Assembly (NCBI GenBank): GCA_037367405.1
Contig: JAZKJV010003133.1
Span: forward strand, 186,001 to 250,000
Origin: Ottelia alismoides
Taxonomy: Eukaryota > Streptophyta > Magnoliopsida > Alismatales > Hydrocharitaceae
Length of the DNA stretch: 64,000 nucleotides
Direction of reading: 5' to 3'
The notes under the pieces are model-generated. The model made no database searches. It was not told where the DNA came from and saw only the letters and a program-made list of their open reading frames with translations. Position 1 is the first letter of the stretch. Each line of letters begins with the position of its first letter. Positions 22,549-33,537 of the stretch are shown here, piece by piece. The position numbers were made by a program, and so were the translations under genes.

Positions 22549-23459
22549 TTATTAAACAAATGAAAAGTCTTCTTATACATTAAGTACGATAGGCAATCAC
22601 AGTACCCAATAAAGGGAATGGATTAGTTAGAAGTAAATATGTTGTAAGATATGGCATAGAATTGTAAAATGGAAATATATTTTCATTAAGTACGATAGGC
22701 ATTCACATTGCGTACTATTTCAATATAGAATTGTGAAATGTATATATATTGTAAAATGTGGCATATAGTTGTAAAAGAAAGGGAATGTATTAGCAAGAAG
22801 TATTTATATTTGGAACCGATTGAAAGATATATACTACTTTAAAATCTAATTAGCTCGATTTTTTTATATATAATTAAAAAAAGACATTAATAAAGTATTG
22901 AAAGGTCTTCTTGTACGTTAAGTACGATAGACATTCACATTACCTAATTATTAAAGAGAGAATTAATAAAAGCATAAAACAGAGATTTAGAAAAAAGGGA
23001 AAGTACTTCACCAAGAAAAAAATACATTGTATTCTGAATTATAAAATCTGAACAAAAACTGGCAAAAAAATACGGAAAATGTCATTTATAATGTCTGAAA
23101 ATATAAATAATGGAGCAAACTCCAAGGACGTCGCAAACCTATCCGTAAGATGCAATCCTGCAAAAATAAAAAATTGGATGTTAATAAAAATATAATAAGC
23201 ACCAATCTTCAATTTTTAAAAGTGTATGAATAATATATAAAATGTTAAATCTTAGATGGAAAAATTGCAAGTAATAATTAACTAATATATATATATATAT
23301 AGAGAGAGGGAGAGAGAGAGAAAACAAAAAAAACTTGAATGGAAGAATTAAAAAATAGTTTAGTACTTTATGCTGATGTATGACAGTCATATTAGCTGCA
23401 TAAGAAATAAAAAATTAATAATATGTTACAATATATTTTAACATGAAAGAAGTGTAAAA
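22549..23459. repeat. AT-rich spacer with a tandem repeat of about 338 bp
   Basis: The segment GACATTA…AAAGTCTTCTTATAC…TTAAGTACGATAGGC starting at 22545 recurs at about 22883 with changes, giving a period near 338 bp. A third TTAAGTACGATAGGC box is at about 22687. E1 landed inside this repeat, whose left part is at about 5465-5564. A TA/GA microsatellite lies at 23286-23322. No gene seen. Confidence 0.55.
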
Positions 23460-23464
23460 TCTTA

Positions 23465-23770
23465 CCAGGGACCGTAGAATTGTTATTAGGACGGTTTCTG
23501 GAGTCATGCCTAACATTGAATTTGAGGCAAGATTTGCATTGTCTACCTCTATTTTTTCTCAACTCAGATTCAGATCTAATACGATTGCCAACACCCTCGG
23601 GTCTTCCACCACGGCTACTTCCTTTTGTTCTTACAACATTTTGTTCTTTAACATATGGTTCATTAATAATATCTGGATCATTTGAAGTATTCCTACATGT
23701 AGAGCTAGAAAATTGTTTGTTACTTATATGAGATCAATATTGCAGCATAGATCGCTTATTTGTCTTTAGC
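23465..23770 (-). pseudogene. FAR1-type C-terminal tail with zinc-knuckle-like motif
   Basis: Reads NEPYVKEQNVVRTKGSSRGG, then a basic stretch and RQCKSCLKFNVRHDSRNRP. In family members this region runs 'VRTKGRGR…RCxxCGxxxHDSRxCP'. The first two Cys and the His are present, while the last Cys is Arg here. A run resembling a splice donor (CCTGGTAAG) follows in sense at the left end. Confidence 0.7.
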
Positions 23771-23894
23771 AAATGAGAATATGTCCTCATCCTGATCCAC
23801 TAAAGCTGAAATGATATAAGAACAAAGCTGGTTTAGTTGTGACGACCTTTTTTGATATGCAACTTGCACATAAATATGATAATTTCCTGATTTT

Positions 23895-24027
23895 TAATGC
23901 TCTTTGTCCACCTTTTTAATATATATCCAGAACTCAAAAGCTCAACATTCTATATTTTCAATACTACAAGTATGTGCCTGCATGGATATCCAAAAAAATT
24001 ACATATTCTTGCATTCACAAGAAAGAA
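23895..24027 (-). pseudogene. SWIM zinc finger of the FAR1-type transposase
   Basis: Reads SCECKNM, a stop, then FFGYPCRHILVVLK and, shortly after, YILKRWTKS. The SWIM pattern C-x-C-x(n)-C-x-H is present (Cys-Glu-Cys, Cys-Arg-His). The phrase 'YILKRWTK' after SWIM is characteristic of FAR1-family proteins. Confidence 0.78.
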
Positions 24028-24364
24028 AGTCGCTTGGCATAGAACAAGAAACGCATAATTCTTTTTCGGGTTTCCCAATATATGACACAAAAAATTGACA
24101 GTAATCCAAGCAGTTGGACTGGCTTCGAACATTCAAATCTTTTACTTCGTTCAGTTCAAACGAAACTTGTAAAAAATAAACTTAGTGTAAACACGAACCA
24201 TCTGTTCCTCCATCTTCCATTTGAAATTTGTTTTTGGAGTATATACTTCACCGATGTTATCCATGTCTTCTCTCTTTCTTTACGTCGTTGAACTGCACGT
24301 TGAAATCTACACACAAATTCTAACAATGAGTTTTGTTTAGTGATGTGGTATTATAAGAAAGCAT

Positions 24365-25016
24365 TCATACTTTCACTCCTCTGGGTACCGCGTCGTTCAG
24401 CCTAAAAAAATCCTTAGGATATAAATTAATCAATTTATATCTAATGTTGTATTTCTCGTTCAACCATACGTTTGATGATAAATCATACTGATCAACAACC
24501 TTGCACCAGTTTTGCTCAAATTCCTTTATAGTTATACTTTTGCATACAACTATGGATAATGCTGAAAGGACTTCATTTATGTCCTTAATCTTTCCAAGCT
24601 TACCATTAAGCTTAGCCATTATATGCAAGTGCATAATTTGTGAACAATTTGAGGAAAACAATTCCAACACAAATTACCGGATCTTCGTCAGTGATTAAAG
24701 ATATAGGATGCTTCCTCATTACATCCAGAAATCTTTCAAATAACCACGAGAATAACTCAGTTGTCTCTCTGCTCATGAAAGAATTTGCAAAAAAATGTAA
24801 AGCCATAATGATTAACCCTGCAGAAAGATCCAGAACAAGATTGTATTCATTGGTCCTATATGTTGTGTCGAATGATATTATATCACCAAATAATTTGCAA
24901 TATTCAATAGAGCCACTATCAGTCCATATACACTGTGTCAGCCTGTTATCATCATCGGTTGTGTAAGCATAGTAAAAATCTGGAGTAGTAGCCTTACAAC
25001 TTAACACCAATCCCAA
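24365..25016 (-). pseudogene. MULE-type DDE transposase core
   Basis: From 25016: YAYTTDDDNRLTQCIWTD, then FGDIISFDTTYRTNEYNLVL containing the first catalytic Asp, then LFSWLFERFLDVMRKHPISL and ITDEDP containing the second Asp. After a shift near 24650 the reading continues at 24670 with QIMHLHIMAKLNGKLG and FEQNWCKVVDQYDLSSNVWL, the usual segment around the third acidic residue in FAR1-like transposases. The ORF from 25385 is in the same frame, separated only by stops near 25029. Confidence 0.85.
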
Positions 25017-25028
25017 TACGTTGTTGTT

Positions 25029-25640
25029 TTATTCTTTTCCGTTGAGGTTGTAAATATCTCTAACTATACTACTTACTTGATCGCTGAAAATATTTATGAA
25101 AACAAATTGCTTGGATACAAGTATGTTCACATCACTCATTGACTTCACTAGAATTTTTGCGGCCTTTGAAAAATATCTATTTGGTCTGATGTATCGAAGT
25201 TTGGATGGAGAAAGGAGATTGTTTTTGTGTTGAGGTTCAAAATGAGAAACAACCCAGTCCTTGAGATCAGATCTAAAGGAAACTGACATGAAATCTTTGC
25301 AGCCAGTCCGTGATAATCCAACGCGGTGCTCCTTGTAAAATATATAATCATCGCTGTCGTCGCTTTTTGCATTATCATTGATCACCAGTTTGTTTGTAGC
25401 TCTAAAAAAATCCTCTTTCCGGTAAATGAAGGATTTGAAGATAATTATTTTTTTCCTTAGAAACTTTATATTTACCGATCCTAGAGCTACCTTTTCATAA
25501 CATTAGATCCTATTTCGGTTGAATATGCCTCATAAAATTTATACGCATCTTGAATGGATCCAAAACTTTTGGCCTAGATGAGGTGTATAACCATTGAGGT
25601 TTTCACTGAATGTATAATCAGAACCTCTTAATAAATTTAA
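25029..25640 (-). pseudogene. FAR1 DNA-binding region
   Basis: An upstream piece (about 25620-25500) reads PHLGQKFGSIQDAYKFYEAY, the FAR1 pattern 'P..GM.F.S...AY.FYN.YA'. After a break, 25385-25029 contains CKDFMSVSFRSDLKDWVVSH, LSPSKLRYIRPNRYFSKAAK and further helices, corresponding to the second half of the WRKY-like zinc fold and its 'H-N-H-x-L' tail, partly degraded. It would bind transposon ends. Confidence 0.72.
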
Positions 25641-25771
25641 AAATTAAGCTGTATTAGAATCTAATTAATTGAAATGAAATAGCGAACATTATAAATTAAA
25701 ATGTTCATACTTGCTTAAAGAACATAACGAGACAGAAACAAAAAATCATTTATTTAAAAGTAAAATACGAA

Positions 25772-26560
25772 TGTTTATTGTAAAATATAGATATGTAAAA
25801 TGTCAACAATGTAAAATATAGATAGATAGCGTAAATAATAACAAAGAGATGTAAAATAATGATGTTTACTATAAAATACGTGATAAAAATAGACTTAATA
25901 AAATACTATTAAAAGTTATGATGTTTTATTAAAAGAATGTATACGCAATAATTATAAATAAGAATATATTAAAGTAAAATACTACTTGAGGTGGTATACA
26001 AGGTAATAATTGATGATGTTTATCTAAAGTAAAATATTATCAGAAAATGTAAAATATAGGGATCAGTCATAAAAATGGCAGAAAGAGATGTAATAAAAAG
26101 ATATTTGGAGTTCTGTAAAGGATATATAAGCTATGATAATTTGGAATTCTATTTGTAAAATATTGATATGTAAAATGATGACAACATAAAATATAGATAG
26201 ATATCGTAAATAATAACAAAGAAATGTAAAATGAAGATGTTTATTGTAAAATATGTGATAAAAACAGACTTAATAAGATACTATTAAAGGTTATGATGTT
26301 TTATTAAAAGAATGTATATACAATAATTGTAAATAAGAATACATTAAAGTAAAATACTACTTGAGGTTGTATACAAGGTAATGATTGGTGATGTTTATCT
26401 GAAAGTAAAATATTATCAGAAAATGTAAAATAAAGGGATCGATCGTAAAAATGGCAGAAAGATATGTAATAAAAGGATATTTGGAATTCTGAAAGGATAT
26501 ATGACCTATGATAATTTGGAATTCTGTAAAGGATATAAGAACTATGATAATAAAAGGATC
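25772..26560. repeat. Tandem repeat, two copies of a 375-bp unit plus a partial third
   Basis: The unit beginning at GATATGTAAAATGTCAACAA (about 25789) recurs at 26165; anchor strings ATATGTAAAA are at 25791 and 26166, a spacing of 375. Shared sub-blocks include GTAAATAATAACAAAGA, TTAAAGTAAAATACTACTTG and AAAATGGCAGAAAGA. A shortened third piece spans about 26520-26580. It lies in the apparent first intron of the FAR1-type gene. Confidence 0.85.
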
Positions 26561-26790
26561 GGTCGTAAAAATGACTGTTTGTAAGAAGAGAACCATATGG
26601 GATAAAACAGTAAAGGATGCGAATTTTGTAGCACTGATAAGGGAAATCATAAGTAAGTATATATGAGCTATGATAATTTGGAATTCTATAGCATTGAGAA
26701 AACCTGATAGATGCGAAGTTGTATCAGTTGCTTCCAGAAGTCCATTAACTTCTTCATCTCCGATTGATAACTGAATAAATTAAAAAATTA

Positions 26791-27620
26791 ATACTACAAA
26801 TTATATGCGTTTTTTTTTTGAATTGCCTAGCACATGTCACGATTATAAGAAGATGTTGCTCTTTCATTTGACATTTCTTGAAGATCGCACTGATTGAGAA
26901 AATTTGTGGATGATGAACTAGAGATGGATAGAAAAGTTTGTGAAAACCGATAACGACAAATAGGGAAAAGTGACAGTTTAGGAAAGATGGAATAATTATT
27001 TCAAAATAACTAATGCGTTAGAAAAGTGGGATCCGACTCAATAAGAGAGGGAGCATTAACTATATGATAGAGAGGTTTCTAAAAATAGTATTTAAACAAT
27101 TACTCTATTGGTGGTTTTGCTGGGAACCGTAGATGATAATCAGACGGTTGAATTGGCGTGTCGCACGGTGATCGAAAAAAGGTGGCACTTCAATTCAAGT
27201 TTTTCCTACACACAAACACACACACACACATATGGGTTAAATGAGTATGTTCCTTGGGAGCATATAAGAGCATGCTCAAACCTTTTGTTCTACATGTTTT
27301 TGAAATGAAACTTAGGGTGATTTACTTAGAATAATAAGTGGAACATGTGTTTCAAATTTTGTGTATAATAGAGTGCCTAAAACTTCCATCTGGAGGTAGT
27401 CAATTTCAGTAATTTTGAGATCTTAAAATTTGATAGTCTTGATGGAGGGGATAAAGATATCAAATTAAGTCGAATTTTGAATGATACCATAGTGATATAC
27501 TGTGATCTAAATTCCACTTGATTTCATTTCAGAAAAATAAAAAATACGAGAAAAAAAAGATAGGAGCATGTAAGTTACATGCTCCTAGGAAAGCATACTC
27601 CTTTTTCCCTATATATATGG
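26791..27620. other. Spacer right of the FAR1-type gene
   Basis: No convincing gene. A CA microsatellite lies at 27210-27230. The right end of the putative Mutator-like element should be in or near this stretch, but I could not recognise a terminal inverted repeat, because its left partner may lie outside the window. Confidence 0.5.
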
Positions 27621-27630
27621 AAAAAATGAG

Positions 27631-27928
27631 GATGCCCCGCCACACTTTTCGACATTTTTTTCAAAAATAAAAACCATGTATTTTCATCACTATATCCCTC
27701 TAATATGTCATTCCAATTTCATCAGAAACATATAATTCTAGGACGTCATCTAAAACATGTAATTTTAACGGTCTTAGAATTGTTGTAATCGACCTATTCT
27801 AGATGAAGGAAGGAGCCTCTATTTCTTATGAAATTAAAATGGCATATTAAAAGGATATAATGATGAAAATACATAGCTTTATTTTTGGAAAAAAAATTAA
27901 GAAAATGTTGAAAAATGAGGCAGGGATA
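27631..27928. mobile_element. MITE-like foldback element, about 300 bp
   Basis: The left arm 27631-27722 (…CAAAAATAAAAACC ATGTATTTTCATCACTATATCC…) and right arm 27830-27928 are inverted copies over about 90 bases with scattered mismatches. The central 105 bases are unique and there is no ORF. The size and long terminal inverted repeats fit a non-autonomous DNA element or foldback. Target duplication was not resolved. Confidence 0.75.
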
Positions 27929-28959
27929 GCCCAATTGAACCTTGTGTGTGTGTGTAAGATATATTCAGCATTGGAGTTGGACCAAATATTTATGTGATTG
28001 ATTAATCGTAAAATTAATGAGAATTCAAAGAAGCAAAATTATTTTTAATGAAAATTAATGAGATCATTTCAACTTTAAAAATATATTTCAAACTTCATAA
28101 TTCCTTGACCCATTTAAAAATATATTTAGGGTTATTTATTAATAATTGACTCTACTCGCTCACATAGTCCAATTAGATGTTGAAACAATATTGTATCCGT
28201 TGTAAACAATATGATTGGATTCGATTACATGCCAATATGAATGATGAAAATGTGATTGTAGAATATACGTTATTTTTATTCATGTGTCATGATTTATGGT
28301 CTCCCGTCACTGTAGAAGATTATTATCGCCATGGTTTGTGCATAAGATTCACATGTGTAAAGCTAGAGCTCTGCAGTACAAGAGTGCATGGATCATATTG
28401 ATTTTTTCCTAAAAGGGATGTGTTGTATATGTAGGGATCCCACTAACAATCCAATTGGAGAACTCTTGTATTACGCTTAGCATAACATTGTACTCATTAA
28501 CGATTGATTTATTTGATATCATGTTATGCACACCTTAGGGGTGGCAGGAAAGAATATTACCAAATCATTGGGAACACAAATTGAGCTTGCAAGGAGAAAA
28601 GAGTTTTTGCATTCTTTACTGTACTTGCATGTTCCCATATAATTGGAGAACGAAATCACATGTACTACTTGAGGCATTAGGTCTGCATGCCTCATATTTC
28701 ATAAAGATAGAAAGGGAGTTAAATTTCAAAATATATAAAAGTCAGGCATCTTTGTTTTAAATGTTCTTAAAACAAAGGTTCTATAATGCAATTTTTTTTC
28801 ATTTCAGATAATGAACCTTAATCCACGCAAAATTCAATGTTAGCCCATTAATGGAGCAATTGAATAGATTAGATCCATGATTTGGTTATAATACCAAGTT
28901 ACTCACATAATTGATAAGTTTTATTTCACATTAAGAAATAAAAGCACGTGAATGTTGAG
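27929..28959. other. AT-rich spacer, no gene recognised
   Basis: A 74-codon open stretch at 28177-28401 has no recognised motif. The stretch may include the decayed 5' part of the copia fragment that follows, but I saw no LTR or primer-binding site (no TGGTATCAG string). Confidence 0.4.
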
Positions 28960-30159
28960 TTACTCTTCTTGTTGAAATGCGTTGAGGATGTGCTCAAAAG
29001 GGGGATCCTCTAGCTATGCAATGGTTGCTAAGACTGAAGGGAAACACAATAGGGAAGTATGGGTCTCAAAAGAATCTGTCCCATAAGATGAACAAAGGTC
29101 AAAAGGTTGTCCAAGCTTCTACAGCTTCCACACATCGGGCATCCAAGTACATGGATGTTTGTCACTACTGCAAGAAGGTGAGATGTTGAAAGCATTACTG
29201 TCCAAACTTCTGAAAGTCCTTAGAGAAGGGAACAAGTAAATAATCGGCATATAATACATCTATTTTTCATTATCAAAACCAATATTTTTTTGCAAGAAGG
29301 TAGTTGGACTATTATTTCTAGTTCATGTGCTCACTCTTATAATGCGTTGCATTTGTTTCGGAAGACTGAAAACTTGATCTAACGTAGAGAGACTCATCTA
29401 ATGGAATCATATATGATTGTCACAATGATCACCATTATAATCTATAGATACCTTTTTCAATTAGGAGAGTCATATATCTTAGAGAATGTATTTATATTTC
29501 ATATGTTAGAAGGAACTCATTATTTGTTTATGAGCTTGTTAGACATAAAATCCATTTCGAGAAAAACTCAGGATAATGAGTTATGATAAATATATTTCAT
29601 AAGATTGTTGTATTATATAAAGTAGATGTTAATGAATTAGACATGTGTCTCTAGTACTTGAGATAAAATCCTTAAGAGATCAATGAAGGATGGAGACTAT
29701 GTGATTATCATCTTGCAAGGATTTAAATGTATCTTTTAATAGGATAATAGACTTCAAGATACCGACTTTTAGATTTTTTTGAAAATCTAGAAAATGTATG
29801 AGATTTGAAGATATACTAAATATCACACATACTGACTATACGATCCATTTAGTGCCGTAAAAATTATGGATTTTAATATTATACGACATTTATTGATAAT
29901 CATTTGCAGTATGGATTTGTATTCCTCTTGCATCACAAGTCAAAGCCTCTGAAAAATACAGAGAATTCACATCATCAGTTGAGAATTAAATAGTAAGGAA
30001 GATGAAGAAAAATCTTTTGATTGAGGTGGAGAGTACCTCTCTAATGAATTCAAAGAATACCTAAAGGAAAGATGAATCATTTCCAATCTCACCCTTTAAG
30101 AACTCATCAACATAACAGAGTTAGAGAGATGCAGTAGGTCTATGTTGAAATGGTAAGAT
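28960..30159 (+). pseudogene. Ty1/copia fragment: gag zinc knuckle to integrase, cut by E3
   Basis: In order: a gag tail with SSSYAMVAKTEGK (near 29010); a CCHC knuckle CHYCKKVRC-stop-KHYC (29157-29210); the segment GESYILENVFIFHM followed by DIKSIS (29460-29560), typical of the region before GAG-pre-integrase; FVFLLHHKS (29910-29945); and the integrase motif GGEYLSNEFKEYLKER (30023-30070), then QHNRVREMQ and MVR ending at 30159. Many stops, several at Trp or Arg positions. The reading stops exactly where E3 begins, so E3 was inserted in the integrase of this copia element. Its remaining half was not found beyond E3. Confidence 0.75.
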
Positions 30160-33100
30160 TGATGAATCCATGTTCATCACTCTTTATTCTTTTATTTTAG
30201 CTAATTATCTTGGCAAGGCATCATGTAAATATATGTAGATACAGTAACTTAGCAATATGCATGTATGTGTTAATATTACATAATTAGTATGTATTTGTGC
30301 AAAAATAAAAGAATAAATAAAAAGAAAATGGAAGGAGGTATTTAGAATAAATACAGAGTGACCCAAACCCCAAGAGAGATCCAAGCATTGGCCTGGTCGC
30401 CAAATAAAACAAGTAGAGAGAGATAGGGCCTACTCTATATTGTACATATCATGCGTGTAAATAAATAAATAAATAAATTTTACCAAAATAAAAATAATAA
30501 TATGTTTTTACGTTCTTGTATATATTTCTAGGATTAAAATAAAAATTAGATAAAAAGAAAATAAAATTCTCTCTCCTCTGTACATAATACATGTATATAA
30601 ATTTTCTTCTTTATTTATTATATACCTGTCAATAAATAATAAAAATAAAACAAAATTTGTTTTGTACTCCAAAAATTATGCTGAAAATAAATAAAATATA
30701 AATTTGGGGTATTTGTGTTAAAATAATAAACTAAAAATAATTGTACAAAATACATAGGTATATTATACCTGTATATAATACACTATATTGTATATAGATT
30801 AATTTATTTTTCAAAAAAAAATAAATATCATAGAAAATAGTTTGAAAAATAAAAAACATTTTTTATTTTATACACTTTTAAATTTAAAATCATTAATTAT
30901 TTTTTATTGAATTTGTAAAGTATCTTATAAATCGTATTTTCTGATTGGTTGGCTGGAATGTTGACCGTGAGTCAACGGCTCCTTCTTCCCAGGTCAGACC
31001 CTGATCTTAGCTGCCGGAGCTTCTTCTCGATATTTTCCAGCCCGACTCCGCTCGCCTCTTGCCTCAAGATTTAGACCCGATAATCCTCGTACCTCCGACA
31101 TCCTCACGGGTCCATTGCCCGATCCGATTCCTTCTCGGGTCTAGCGCTTCACTCCGATCTTTCCAGACCCTCGACAACCCTATATAACCTCTTCTCTGCC
31201 TCCACATGCCCTAGCTTGAGCCTCGCTCCCTTTTGATACCCTAGCCACCTCCAGTTGTGTGACAGCTGCCTGGAGCGCCGCTCGGCGATCGATTTGGTGC
31301 AGCAAAGCTGCAGCTCGACCATCGTGGCCGAAGTTTCGCTGCGAGCAGCCTCCCTTACCTTTCGCATCTCAGTCGAGGCCATCACCCCGACGACCACCTT
31401 TGCTTGGAGCTCAGGAGTCTATACAAACCTTAAGGTGACCCTTTTATCCCCTGCCTTTATCCAGTCGATCAAATCTTTCATTTGTTCGCTACCGCACCTT
31501 CGTCTGCTCTGACCAACCGGTCGGAGCTCCATCATCGACTTTCAGCCGCTCCGATAGCACCGTATGCTCACCCTCCATCTCGCTCCGCATCCTGGTCATC
31601 CTGATCTTCATCCATCTAGTCGACATTAGGTTCGAGATCTCTTCCATTGCCTTCTCCGGAGATCAAAGTCCGCTCCACATCGCTTCTTTGCTTTTTAGTC
31701 CAATAACCTAGACCGGAGCATAGCTCCGAGTCACGTTGGGAGCCCTCACTCCATCCATCCCAGGGCTCACCGGAGCAGCTCCAGGTCTCCTTCGTCGCCA
31801 CGCCTACTTGACCGGTGGAGCCTCCATCGAGTCCTCTCACTCGACACGGAGTCGTCTGATACTCACACCGGCACCTTCCGATCATCCATCGGAGCTTGGG
31901 ATCTCTTCCTTGGCTCCGGTGAAGTTTGCCTGACGAATGTTCTTCCAAATGCGCTCTGCACCGTTGGATCAGCCGGGACTCTCCAGATCGCATCCCGACC
32001 ACCGATGCCTCAGAAGCGTCAGACCGTTAGATGTCAGATCTGACGTCCACACGCGTTCCACGTCCCCGACCAGGTCCGGGCCATCAGATCTGACAGCTGA
32101 CACCCATCAGATCCGCACGTCCACGCCTTCTCCAGCGGCCACCACGTGCCCCTTCCACGTCCATCTCACGTGCTGCAATGGTATATATCCCTTTTTACCC
32201 TGCATTTGTTTTAGTTTACATTTTAGTCTGTAAATAAAAGTTGCAGTTGAACTTATTTGCATTCCAGTCCCTATAGTTTTTGTTATTTGTTTTTTAATCC
32301 TCCTAGTCTAGAGGCACGTGGGTCGTCACGTGAATTGTGGTGTATTTGCATTATTTTCCTGGTACCTTTCCTAGGTTAATATTTAAATGGATGTTTTATG
32401 AAATTGCATTTATGCCCCTGTGAACGTGGATTTGACGCATGTGCTTGAATTAATTGGTAAAATTGCAGAATTGAACCTGGACCTTTTATGCTTGTTTCAG
32501 TTTAGTATAGAAACTTAAAATAATTGCTTTTAAGTTTCTACAACCTGTTTGTTTAGTTTTTAATTAAATAAATATAAAAACTACTCCAACAATTCCAAAA
32601 AAATTACTAGTAGCTCCTACTACTGCGTATTTTTGGGTAATTTTTGTGATGCATTTTGATTTTATTAGTTATTTTATAAAAATAAAAAACCCTAAAAATT
32701 GCTTCTATCTATTTTAGAAAACACATAAAAAATAGAAAAAATACCTTTAAAAATTCCACAAAAATTTATGAGTGCTTGTTTTGTTGTGTTTTAATTTCTA
32801 TAGCCTTTTCATTTTATTATCTTTTATAAAACAATAATTTCTATAGCCTTTTCATTTTATTATCTTTTATAAAAAACCTAAAAATTACAAAAGACTAAAG
32901 ACTTTATAAAAATCATTAAAAATTCCATAAAAATCAAAAAAATGTGTTTTCAAGTTCTGTAGTTAGATTTTGTTTGATTCTTTGACATAAAATTGTAGCC
33001 AGAAATTTAGGGGCAACTTTAATTATTTTAAAGTTGCCTTTTTCTTTAGGTTGTACACTGTTTGTTCATTTTGCTCTTCTTTTATTTTTACAAAATTATA

Positions 33101-33520
33101 TAAAAATAAAAAAAGCCCATAAGATACCCAAAAACACTTACATATTTTAAAAATAAAAAAATAATTTTATTTTGAATTTTTGACTTTTTAGAACTTAGAA
33201 ATAATTGTTGGAGTGTGCTTGCTTTAGTTTTCTTACTCATTTTTCTCATTAGAAAAATATAAAAAAAATTAACAATTAAAAACCACCAAAAATATTTTTA
33301 TTTCTTTTTGGATTTCTCGACTACTTCGTAGGATTATCCCATGCTTCTTGTGTTTGATCCCGATGGCTATACCATGTTAAATAAATAGCAAGACCGCCTG
33401 CCTTTGTTTCTGTGCTTGTTTGCTCTGATTGGTGGTCTGATTTTTCTTGTTGATCGTGCCTTGCTATTCGGATCACAACAACCTTCGATATTACTTAACT
33501 TGAGTTGTCTGGGGCAGTCA
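30160..33520 (+). repeat. E3 5' LTR (about 3.36 kb)
   Basis: Starts TGATGAATCCATGTTCATCA, the family terminal palindrome, and ends around GGGCAGTCA a few bases before TGGCTCCG of the primer site. A GC-rich promoter block spans about 30940-32200. From the inferred start near 31215, R plus U5 would be about 2.3 kb, unusually long. Element-sense motifs of the type TTTGCATTNNAGTCCCT lie at 32256, 32344 and 32403. Matches 52180-55434. Confidence 0.88.
30941..31190 (+). promoter_or_regulatory. E3 5' LTR promoter: CCAAT box, W-box palindrome, TATA
   Basis: CTGATTGG at 30941-30948, then GTTGACcgtgaGTCAAC at 30960-30976, then TATATAA at 31181-31187. The spacing of W-box pair to TATA is about 205 bases, as in E1. 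The transcript would run to the right. Confidence 0.62.
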
Positions 33521-33526
33521 CCAGAA

Positions 33527-33537
33527 TGGCTCCGTGT
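33527..33537 (+). other. Left part of the E3 primer-binding site
   Basis: TGGCTCCG followed by GTGT directly before E2. Joined in thought with CGTTGTTATCGGAGAGC at 46940, it gives a tRNA-Asp-type primer site like those of E1 and E2. The last bases CGTGT may be the left target duplication of E2 (right: CGTTG, 3 of 5 the same). Confidence 0.7.

Larger units (their letters stand above)
23460..26790 (-). pseudogene. FAR1-family (MULE-type) transposase gene, decayed
   Basis: All modules of the FAR1/FHY3 and related MULE transposase family occur in order on the minus strand: a possible first exon with GDEEVNGLLEATD near 26775-26700 ending at a GT donor; an intron filled with 375-bp repeats; a FAR1 DNA-binding region (25630-25230); a DDE transposase core (25016-24365); a SWIM zinc finger (24027-23895); and a C-terminal 'GRP-rich plus zinc knuckle-like' tail (23770-23465). 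Stops and at least one frameshift (near 24650) break it. It would excise and insert Mutator-like elements. A domesticated FAR1 gene gone to ruin is the alternative, but the neighbouring Ulp1-like gene favours a transposon. Confidence 0.8.

Noticed and set aside
25772..26560. CRISPR-like array
   Set aside because: Only two to three long repeats of 375 bp without spacers; the genome is a plant's.
23460..26790. A functional FHY3/FAR1 host transcription factor gene
   Set aside because: Stops, at least one frameshift and a lost zinc-knuckle Cys argue against function.
31149..32002. ORFs of 82-128 codons on minus in the E3 5' LTR, with relatives at 53464-53915
   Set aside because: They lie antisense in the LTR promoter and leader, differ in length and frame between LTR copies, and show no domain.
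33535..33537. E2 LTR starting at TGTTGAAC (33535)
   Set aside because: Starting at TGAA gives a gap-free match between the two LTRs and a better target duplication candidate (CGTGT/CGTTG). Not settled.
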